Below, one piece after another: positions 1 through 5,632 of a stretch of 5,632 bases of DNA. The position numbers and the translations under genes are program-made. The first letter of the stretch is position 1; every line of letters begins with the position of its first letter. Below the pieces are notes generated by a model that was not told the DNA's origin, searched no databases, and saw only the letters and a program-made list of their open reading frames with translations. Where the stretch lies: contig USNZ01000103.1 of the NCBI GenBank assembly GCA_900556255.1, positions 1-5,632 on the forward strand. The letters run 5' to 3'. The stretch is from an uncultured Oscillospiraceae bacterium. Its GTDB lineage: Bacteria; Bacillota; Clostridia; Oscillospirales; Ruminococcaceae.

Positions 1-270
1 CCACTCGCCTACGAAAAGGGCAAGGAGATCACCGGCCTGACCGACGGGCAGCTGGACGCCGCCGATGTGACGGTGTACCACGCAGGCACCGCCATCAAGG
101 AGGGCAAGCTCGTCACCAACGGCGGGCGCGTTCTGGGCGTAACCGCCACCGCCGACACCCTGCCCGCCGCCCTAGAAAAGGCCTACGCCGCCAGCGAGGG
201 CATCCGCTTTGACGGGCTGCACAAGCGCCATGACATCGGCGCCCGCGCTTTGGCCGCCATGCAGAACTGA
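1..270 (+). CDS. purD: Phosphoribosylamine-glycine ligase (GAR synthetase), C-terminal 89 residues, 5' truncated by window
   Basis: PurD is a cytosolic ATP-grasp enzyme that joins glycine to 5-phosphoribosylamine with ATP, giving glycinamide ribonucleotide (GAR), the second step of de novo purine synthesis. Only the C-terminal end is present. Frame 1 is open from the first base to the TGA at 268-270, so the gene enters from the left; an ATG inside it (65-ish onward) is not the true start. The visible part matches the small C-terminal domain of the family: an YEKG stretch at residues 4-7, the VYHAGT segment, the hallmark TNGGRVLGVT at 115-144, then AYAA and a HKRHDIGARAL ending typical of PurD. 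The catalytic ATP-grasp core lies outside the window and cannot be judged. The purL ribosome binding site begins 18 bp after the stop, consistent with co-transcription. Family assignment is firm; the full length is unknown. Confidence 0.95.
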   Translation, partial: PLAYEKGKEITGLTDGQLDAADVTVYHAGTAIKEGKLVTNGGRVLGVTATADTLPAALEKAYAASEGIRFDGLHKRHDIGARALAAMQN

Positions 271-287
271 CCGACACTTCTATTTTT

Positions 288-293
288 AGGAGG
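288..293 (+). promoter_or_regulatory. Consensus ribosome binding site of purL
   Basis: A perfect AGGAGG lies 8 nt upstream of the ATG at 302. It fixes that ATG as the purL start and suggests strong translation initiation. It sits in a short AT-rich patch within the 31-bp purD-purL gap. No promoter-like pair or terminator hairpin is visible in that gap. Confidence 0.93.
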
Positions 294-301
294 AAAATTC
301 A

Positions 302-3300
302 ATGGTATATCGCATTTATGTTGAGAAAAAGCCCGGTTTTGACGGCGAGGCGAAGGATCTTTGCCGCGAACTGAAGGAGCTGCTGGGCATCACCCGTTTG
401 CAGAACCTGCGTCTGGTGAACCGCTACGACGTCGAGGGCATCGACGAGGCCCTGTTTGAAAAGGCCGTGCCCACCGTGTTCAGCGAGCCGCCCGTAGACG
501 TAACCTACGACGCCCTGCCCGCCGCACAGCACGTCTTTGCCGTGGAGTACCTGCCCGGCCAGTTTGACCAGCGCGCCGACTCTGCCAGCCAGTGCATCCA
601 GCTGCTGAGCCAGGGCGAGCGCCCCGACGTGCGCAGCGCCCGCGTCTATCTGCTGGACGGCGATCTGACCGACGAGGACATCGCCGCCATCAAGAAGTAT
701 GTCATCAACCCTGTGGAAGCACGCGAGGCAGACCTCGCGGAGCGCACCACCCTGAAGATGGACTTTGCCGTTCCCACTGAGGTGGAGACGCTGGACGGCT
801 TTACCGCGCTGGACGATGCCGCGCTGGAAACCTTCCGCACCGAAAAGGGCTTGGCGATGGATCACGCCGATATCGTGTTCTGCCAGCAGTATTTCCGCAG
901 CGAGCACCGCGACCCCACCATCACCGAAATCCGCCTGATCGACACCTACTGGTCCGACCACTGCCGCCACACCACCTTCGGCACCATTCTGGACAATGTG
1001 CAGATCGATGACGAGATGGTGCAGGCTGCCTTTGACCGCTACATGGCCCTGCGCGCCGAAACCGGACGCGACAAGAAGAACCGTACCCTGATGGACTGCG
1101 CCACCATCGCCGCCAAGGCACTGAAGGAACGCGGTGTGCTGAAAAACCTGGACGAGAGCGAGGAGATCAACGCCTGCACCGTCAAGATCCAGTGCAATGT
1201 GGACGGTGAGCTGCAGGATTGGCTGTTCCTGTTCAAGAACGAAACCCACAACCACCCCACCGAGATCGAGCCGTTCGGCGGTGCCGCCACCTGCATCGGC
1301 GGTGCCATCCGCGACCCGCTTTCCGGGCGCAGCTATGTATACCAGGCCATGCGCGTGACCGGCGCTGCCGACCCGCTGAAACCCGTTTCCGAAACGATGC
1401 CCGGCAAGCTGCCCCAGCGCAAGCTGGTGACCACCGCCGCCGCCGGCTACTCCAGCTACGGCAACCAGATTGGCCTTGCCACCGGGCAGGTCGCCGAGCT
1501 GTACCACCCCGGCTATGCCGCCAAGCGCATGGAGATCGGCGCTGTGGTCGGCGCCACCCCTGCCAGCCATGTCCGCCGCGAGGAACCCGCCCCCGGCGAT
1601 GTGGTCATCCTGCTGGGCGGCCGCACCGGCCGTGACGGCATCGGCGGTGCCACCGGTTCTTCCAAGGCGCACAAGCTGACCAGCTTGGAAACCTGCGGCG
1701 CCGAGGTGCAGAAGGGCAACGCCCCCATTGAGCGCAAGCTGCAGCGCCTGTTCCGCCGCGAGGACGCCTGCCGCCTGATCAAGCGCTGCAACGACTTCGG
1801 CGCGGGCGGTGTTTCGGTTGCCATCGGCGAGCTGGCCGACGGCCTGAGCATCGACCTGAACAAGGTCACCAAGAAGTACGAGGGTCTGGACGGCACCGAG
1901 CTGGCCATCTCCGAAAGCCAGGAGCGCATGGCCGTTGCTGTTGCCGCCGAGGACGCCCCCACCTTTATGCAGTACGCCGCCGAGGAAAACCTGGAGGCAA
2001 CCATCGTTGCCACCGTCACCGAGGAAAAGCGTATGCGCGAATACTGGAACGGCAAGGCGATCGTTGACCTCTCCCGCGAGTTTTTGAACTCCAACGGTGC
2101 CGAGCGCCACGCCGATGTGCATATCCTGCCCGGTCATGTCTGGCAGCCCCAGTTTGCCGGCAGCAATTTTGAGGAAAAGCTGGAAAATCTCGTCACCGAT
2201 CTGAACGTTTGCAGCCAGAAGGGCCTGGGCGAACGCTTTGACTCCACCATCGGTGCAGCCACCGTGCTGATGCCCTACGGCGGTAAGTACCAGCTGACCC
2301 CCTCCATGGCGATGGTCGCCAAGCTGCCCGTGGACGGCGAAACCACCACCTGCTCCGGCATGGCGTGGGGCTTCAACCCCTACCTGACCGAGGCTGACCC
2401 CTACCGCGGCGCTTACCTGGCCGTGGTGGAGAGCATCACCAAGCTGGTGTGCGCCGGTTTCCGCCACAAGGATATGTACCTGACCTTCCAGGAGTACTTT
2501 GAGCATCTGGGCGACGCCCCCGAACGCTGGGGCAAGCCCATGGCCGCCCTGCTGGGTGCGCTGGATGCCCAGATGGGTCTGGGCATTGCGTCCATCGGCG
2601 GCAAGGACAGTATGTCCGGCAGCTTTGAAGGCCTGGATGTTCCCCCCACGCTGGTCAGCTTTGCCACCGCCATTGGCAACACCGCCAACGTCATGAGCCC
2701 TGAGTTCAAGAAAGCCAACAGCTCTGTTGTCATCCTGAAGCCGCAGTACAAGGACGGCATGCCGGAGATCGGCAGCCTGCTTTCCATCTACAAGATCGTG
2801 GAGCAGATGATCGACGAAGGCAAGGTGCTGGCCGCAGCAACGCCGGGTTACGGCGGCGTTGCCGAAGCACTGTTCAAGATGTGCGTCGGCAACCACGTGG
2901 GCCTGTCCCTGAGCCGCGATATCAACCTGGACGACCTGTTCAAGCCCTGCTATGGCGCAGTTATTCTGGAGCTTCTGGATGCTTCTGCCGGTGAATTTCT
3001 CGGTTCCACCACCGTGGATTACGTCATCAACGTCAACGGCGAAAACATCGACCTGCAGCACCTGCAGGATGTATGGGAAGCAAAGCTGCAGCCTGTCTTC
3101 CCCTACCTCAAGGCTGGCGAGGAAGTTAAATCCCTGGAATACAAGGTCAACTGCTTCCAGCGCGTTGCCCCGGCTGTGCGCCTGGCCACCCCGCGCGTTA
3201 TCATCCCTGTGTTCCCCGGCACCAACTGCGAATACGACACTGCACGCGCATTCCGCCGCGCCGGTGGCGACCCGCACATTCTGGTGTTGAAGAACCTGAC

Positions 3301-3988
3301 CCCCGCCGACGTTGCCGCCAGCTGCGAAGCCCTGGTGAAAGAGCTTGACCAGAGCCAGATTCTGATGCTGCCGGGCGGTTTTTCCGGCGGCGATGAGCCG
3401 GACGGCTCCGCCAAGTTCATTGCGGCGTTCTTCCGCAACCCCGCTGTGGCCGATGCCGTCAACCGTCTGCTGAACCAGCGTGACGGCCTGGCACTCGGCA
3501 TCTGCAACGGCTTCCAGGCATTGATTAAGCTGGGCCTTGTGCCTTATGGCGAGATCCGCCCGATTACCGAGAACGACCCGACCCTAACCTTTAACACCAT
3601 CCACCGCCACCAGAGCATGCTGGTGCGCACCCGCGTAGCTTCCAACAAGAGCCCCTGGCTGAGCGAATGCAATGTGGATGATGAACACCTGATCGCCATC
3701 AGCCACGGCGAAGGCCGCTTTGTCTGCAATGACGGCCTGCTGCAGCAGCTGATCAACAACGGTCAGGTTGCCACCCAGTATGTTGACCTGAACTGCGTGC
3801 CCACCATGGATATGCGCTACAACCCCAACGGGTCCGTGCTGGCCATTGAGGGCATCACCAGCCCGGACGGCCGCGTGTTCGGCAAGATGGGCCACTCGGA
3901 GCGCAGCGGCGAGTACCTGTACAAGAACGTTACCGGTGACAAATATCAGCCGATCTTTGAGGGCGGCGTGAACTACTTCAAACTGTAA
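302..3988 (+). CDS. purL: Phosphoribosylformylglycinamidine synthase, single-chain with fused glutaminase (1228 aa)
   Basis: This cytosolic enzyme converts formyl-GAR, glutamine and ATP to FGAM, glutamate, ADP and phosphate (fourth purine step). The start is set by the AGGAGG 8 nt upstream and by the family-typical MVYRIYVEKK opening. In order: a PurS-like N-terminal region (about 1-150); a linker domain with SDHCRHTTF at 218-226; a first AIRS-like synthetase half with KNETHNHPT at 312-320 (H316 is the likely active-site histidine), FGGAATCIGGAIRD at 325-338, GGRTGRDGIGGATGSS at 439-454 and DFGAGG at 498-503; a second AIRS-like half with SIGGKDSMSG at 764-773; and a class I glutamine amidotransferase domain (about 965-1228). 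The last carries PGTNCEYDT from 972, PGGFSGGDE at 1024-1032, nucleophile C1068 in GICNGFQ, and H1198/E1200 in GHSERS, so the catalytic triad is complete. The single-chain layout, at 1228 aa slightly shorter than the ~1300-aa proteobacterial enzyme, fits the clostridial form rather than the split PurS/PurQ/PurL of Bacillus. No frameshift or missing motif is seen. Confidence 0.98.
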   Translation: MVYRIYVEKKPGFDGEAKDLCRELKELLGITRLQNLRLVNRYDVEGIDEALFEKAVPTVFSEPPVDVTYDALPAAQHVFAVEYLPGQFDQRADSASQCIQLLSQGERPDVRSARVYLLDGDLTDEDIAAIKKYVINPVEAREADLAERTTLKMDFAVPTEVETLDGFTALDDAALETFRTEKGLAMDHADIVFCQQYFRSEHRDPTITEIRLIDTYWSDHCRHTTFGTILDNVQIDDEMVQAAFDRYMALRAETGRDKKNRTLMDCATIAAKALKERGVLKNLDESEEINACTVKIQCNVDGELQDWLFLFKNETHNHPTEIEPFGGAATCIGGAIRDPLSGRSYVYQAMRVTGAADPLKPVSETMPGKLPQRKLVTTAAAGYSSYGNQIGLATGQVAELYHPGYAAKRMEIGAVVGATPASHVRREEPAPGDVVILLGGRTGRDGIGGATGSSKAHKLTSLETCGAEVQKGNAPIERKLQRLFRREDACRLIKRCNDFGAGGVSVAIGELADGLSIDLNKVTKKYEGLDGTELAISESQERMAVAVAAEDAPTFMQYAAEENLEATIVATVTEEKRMREYWNGKAIVDLSREFLNSNGAERHADVHILPGHVWQPQFAGSNFEEKLENLVTDLNVCSQKGLGERFDSTIGAATVLMPYGGKYQLTPSMAMVAKLPVDGETTTCSGMAWGFNPYLTEADPYRGAYLAVVESITKLVCAGFRHKDMYLTFQEYFEHLGDAPERWGKPMAALLGALDAQMGLGIASIGGKDSMSGSFEGLDVPPTLVSFATAIGNTANVMSPEFKKANSSVVILKPQYKDGMPEIGSLLSIYKIVEQMIDEGKVLAAATPGYGGVAEALFKMCVGNHVGLSLSRDINLDDLFKPCYGAVILELLDASAGEFLGSTTVDYVINVNGENIDLQHLQDVWEAKLQPVFPYLKAGEEVKSLEYKVNCFQRVAPAVRLATPRVIIPVFPGTNCEYDTARAFRRAGGDPHILVLKNLTPADVAASCEALVKELDQSQILMLPGGFSGGDEPDGSAKFIAAFFRNPAVADAVNRLLNQRDGLALGICNGFQALIKLGLVPYGEIRPITENDPTLTFNTIHRHQSMLVRTRVASNKSPWLSECNVDDEHLIAISHGEGRFVCNDGLLQQLINNGQVATQYVDLNCVPTMDMRYNPNGSVLAIEGITSPDGRVFGKMGHSERSGEYLYKNVTGDKYQPIFEGGVNYFKL

Positions 3989-4002
3989 GACATGCTGTAA
4001 GA
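3983..4002 (+). repeat. Short imperfect tandem duplication spanning the purL stop codon
   Basis: CTGTAAGA occurs at 3983-3990 and again at 3995-4002, a 12-bp period. The first copy holds the last Leu codon and the TAA stop of purL. The second copy places another TAA (3998-4000) in the same frame, four codons later, which would act as a back-up stop. It also creates a minimal ATG-CTG-TAA at 3992-4000 that has no ribosome binding site of its own. It may simply be replication slippage; a function is not shown. Confidence 0.6.
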
Positions 4003-4007
4003 AAGGA
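4002..4007 (+). promoter_or_regulatory. Ribosome binding site of purB
   Basis: AAAGGA at 4002-4007 leaves 10 nt before the ATG at 4018. It is weaker than the perfect site of purL and slightly far from the start, but it is the only Shine-Dalgarno-like sequence in the 29-bp purL-purB gap. It supports the ATG that gives the family-typical N terminus. Confidence 0.8.
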
Positions 4008-4017
4008 AACCCGACCA

Positions 4018-5451
4018 ATGGCACATGATCGTTATATTTCTCCGTTTTCCACCCGTTATGCTTCCGATGAGATGCAGTATACTTTCTCGGACGATAACAA
4101 GTTCCGCACCTGGCGCAGGCTGTGGATTGCGCTGGCCAAGGCTGAGCAGAAGCAGGGCCTGGACATTACCGATGAACAGATTGCCGAGCTGGAAGCCCAC
4201 AAGGATGACATCAATTACGAGGAAGCCATTGCCCGCGAAAAGCTGGTGCGCCACGATGTCATGAGCCATGTTTACGCTTACGGCCTGCAGTGCCCCAAGG
4301 CAAAGGGTATCATCCACCTGGGTGCTACCAGCTGCTATGTTGGCGATAACACCGATGTTATCATCATGCGCGAAGGCCTGCAGCTGGTGCGCAAAAAGCT
4401 GATCGGCGTGCTGGCCAACCTGGCCGATTTTGCCGAGCAGTACAAGGATATGCCCTGCCTGGCTTACACCCACTGCCAGCCCGCCCAGCTGACCACCGTT
4501 GGCAAGCGCGCTACCCTGTGGATGAACGAGTTCTACATGGACCTGCAGGAGATTGACCACCAGATCAGCCAGCTGGCCCTGCGCGGCGTTAAGGGTACCA
4601 CCGGCACCCAGGCCAGCTTTATTGAGCTGTTCAACGGCGATTCTGCCAAGGTCAAGGCAGTGGAAGCCGATGTGTGCGCCCAGATGGGCTTTGACAAGGT
4701 TGTGCCCGTCTGCGGCCAGACCTACAGCCGCAAGGTGGACTACAATGTGCTTTCCGCCATTGCCGGTCTTGCCCAGAGCGCCATGAAGATGGCCACCGAC
4801 ATCCGCCTGCTGGCCAACTTTAAGGAGATGGAGGAGCCGTTTGAAAAGAACCAGATTGGTTCTTCCGCCATGCCGTACAAGCGCAACCCCATGCGCTGCG
4901 AACGCATCTGCGCGCTTTCCCGCTACCTGATGGTGGATGTGCTGAACCCCGCCATCACCGCCGGCACCCAGTGGTTTGAGCGCACGCTGGACGATTCCGC
5001 CAACAAGCGCATCGCCATGGCTGAGGGCTTTTTGGCCGCTGATGCCATCCTGAACATTCTGCTGAATGTTTCGGACGGGCTGGTGGTTTACCCCAAGGTT
5101 GTCCGCAGCCGCGTGATGGCTGAGCTGCCGTTCATGGCCAGCGAGAACATCATGATGAAAGCCGTCAAGAAAGGCGGCGACCGCCAGGAGCTGCACGAGC
5201 GCCTGCGCGAGCACGCCGTGGCCGCTGCCGCTGTGGTCAAGCAGGAGGGCAAGCCCAATGATATGATTGCCCGCGTGGAAGCTGACCCTGCATTCGGTCT
5301 GACCCGCGAGGAGATCGAGGCCGAGCTGAGCCCCGAAGATTTCACCGGCCGCGCCCCGCAGCAGGTGGAAGAGTTCCTGGCCGAAGTTATCCGTCCCGTG
5401 CTGGACGCCAACAAAGAGGATCTTGGCCAGCATGTGGAGCTGAATGTTTGA
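4018..5451 (+). CDS. purB: Adenylosuccinate lyase (477 aa), vertebrate-like type
   Basis: PurB is a cytosolic homotetrameric member of the fumarase/aspartase superfamily. It releases fumarate from SAICAR (giving AICAR) and from adenylosuccinate (giving AMP). The protein opens with ISPFSTRYAS, the usual nucleotide-binding start. It carries RHDVMSH (H79, H84), HLGATSCYVGDN from H100, THCQPAQLTT with the likely general-acid H152, GTTGTQASF at 193-201, and the superfamily signature loop GSSAMPYKRNP at 281-291. In that loop S282 or S283 is the catalytic base and K288 is conserved. A later QWFERTLDDSANKR block and a C-terminal FTGRAPQQVEEFL segment complete the fold, with domain limits near 1-105, 106-355 and 356-477. 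From memory, these blocks match human ADSL closely, with a constant offset of seven for H79/H86, H152/H159 and K288/K295. Length is normal for that type, against roughly 430-455 aa for the Bacillus and E. coli types. It lies 29 bp after purL and is followed by a terminator, so it is probably last in the operon. Confidence 0.98.
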   Translation: MAHDRYISPFSTRYASDEMQYTFSDDNKFRTWRRLWIALAKAEQKQGLDITDEQIAELEAHKDDINYEEAIAREKLVRHDVMSHVYAYGLQCPKAKGIIHLGATSCYVGDNTDVIIMREGLQLVRKKLIGVLANLADFAEQYKDMPCLAYTHCQPAQLTTVGKRATLWMNEFYMDLQEIDHQISQLALRGVKGTTGTQASFIELFNGDSAKVKAVEADVCAQMGFDKVVPVCGQTYSRKVDYNVLSAIAGLAQSAMKMATDIRLLANFKEMEEPFEKNQIGSSAMPYKRNPMRCERICALSRYLMVDVLNPAITAGTQWFERTLDDSANKRIAMAEGFLAADAILNILLNVSDGLVVYPKVVRSRVMAELPFMASENIMMKAVKKGGDRQELHERLREHAVAAAAVVKQEGKPNDMIARVEADPAFGLTREEIEAELSPEDFTGRAPQQVEEFLAEVIRPVLDANKEDLGQHVELNV

Positions 5452-5509
5452 TTTATTTGGGCTTGAGGAATTATAAGATTACGATAGCATCATGATTGGA
5501 TGAATAAGC

Positions 5510-5546
5510 AAAAGGCTGCTTCTTCGGTTGAAGGAGCAGCCTTTTT
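5510..5546 (+). terminator. Intrinsic (Rho-independent) terminator after purB
   Basis: The arms at 5510-5525 and 5530-5545 form a 16-bp stem with a single G-U pair (5521/5534) and a 4-nt GGTT loop. The stem core is AAAGGCTGCT pairing with AGCAGCCTTT. The descending arm runs into TTTTT at 5542-5546, and more T's follow at 5550-5553. It starts 58 bp after the purB stop, so it ends the pur transcript. The ascending arm begins with AAAA, so the minus-strand copy ends in TTTT; weaker termination from the right is possible. Confidence 0.93.
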
Positions 5547-5559
5547 GAGTTTTAGGGGG

Positions 5560-5587
5560 ATTATATTCCATCATACATCTAAGGCAA
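5560..5587 (-). promoter_or_regulatory. Possible minus-strand promoter pointing at the terminator
   Basis: On the minus strand, TTGCCT (5582-5587; 4 of 6 to TTGACA) is followed after 16 nt by a perfect TATAAT (5560-5565). Transcription would start near 5553 and run leftward into the terminator hairpin and then antisense to purB. The -10 is exact, but the -35 is only fair and no gene lies downstream on that strand, so chance in AT-rich DNA is quite possible. Confidence 0.3.
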
Positions 5588-5632
5588 CACCGCACAATTC
5601 CCGCCTTGCGGCTTAAGCACCGCTCCGGCAGC
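5581..5632. other. GC-rich hairpin-prone tail, possible edge of a dispersed repeat or insertion element
   Basis: After an AT-rich stretch ending near 5580, the sequence changes abruptly to GC-rich. It contains a perfect small hairpin CCGC-CTT-GCGG (5601-5611), the palindrome GCTTAAGC (5611-5618) and a competing pairing of GCGG 5608-5611 with CCGC 5620-5623. I see no start codon with a ribosome binding site. The change in composition and the nested inverted repeats resemble the end of an interspersed repeat or an element terminal repeat, but the window ends before this can be tested. It could equally be an upstream region of the next gene. Confidence 0.3.

Noticed and set aside
271..301. Possible riboswitch or attenuator between purD and purL
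   Set aside because: The 31-bp gap is too short for a purine or other riboswitch and holds no hairpin with a T-tract, only the purL ribosome binding site.
1219..1635. 138-codon plus-strand frame inside purL
   Set aside because: It is an off-frame shadow of purL, rich in Arg, Pro and His as expected from frame-shifted GC-rich coding DNA. No ribosome binding site is evident.
3051..3067. ACCTGCAG repeated in tandem
   Set aside because: It simply encodes the D-L-Q-H-L-Q stretch of PurL with preferred codons and is not a separate element.
299..3277. 992-codon minus-strand open frame opposite purL
   Set aside because: It is codon-for-codon the complement of purL. Its product is low-complexity (rich in Gly, Ala, Val, His, Gln) with no recognisable domain, and purL itself has complete catalytic motifs and a perfect ribosome binding site.
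3500..3512. Separate PurQ gene at the 3' end of purL
   Set aside because: The amidotransferase domain is continuous in frame with the synthetase part. There is no stop, ribosome binding site or restart before it, so it is a fused domain.
3973..5433. 486-codon minus-strand open frame opposite purB
   Set aside because: It is in the same register as purB and is explained by the same codon bias. The translation shows no family motif.

Overview
The window is ordinary chromosomal purine-biosynthesis DNA from a GC-rich, low-oxygen-type Firmicute. Three things point to an Oscillospiraceae/Ruminococcaceae relative (Faecalibacterium, Gemmiger or Subdoligranulum-like). These are strong C/G preference at third codon positions, a canonical AGGAGG ribosome binding site, and a single-chain Gram-positive-type PurL with a fused glutaminase. 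The genus is inference and no database was searched.

Layout, all genes on the + strand. Positions 1-270 hold the 3' end of purD (GAR synthetase). After a 31-bp gap, positions 302-3988 hold a complete purL (FGAM synthase, 1228 aa). After a 29-bp gap, positions 4018-5451 hold a complete purB (adenylosuccinate lyase, 477 aa). The short gaps contain only ribosome binding sites, plus a small duplication around the purL stop codon. I see no internal promoter or terminator in either gap, so the three genes probably share one transcript. A strong intrinsic terminator at 5510-5546 closes the unit.

The enzymes serve one pathway. PurD makes GAR from phosphoribosylamine and glycine. PurL converts formyl-GAR to FGAM using glutamine and ATP. 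PurB acts twice, releasing fumarate from SAICAR to give AICAR and from adenylosuccinate to give AMP. The remaining steps must be encoded outside the window, some probably upstream of purD.

The 181 bp after purB are non-coding and in three parts: an AT-rich spacer (5452-5509), the terminator (5510-5546), and a tail. The last ~52 bp of the tail (5581-5632) switch back to GC-rich, hairpin-prone sequence. That tail may be the edge of a dispersed repeat or insertion element cut by the window, and a possible minus-strand promoter straddles its boundary. I found no undescribed multi-gene system. The points worth a second look are the tail and the strikingly vertebrate-like PurB.
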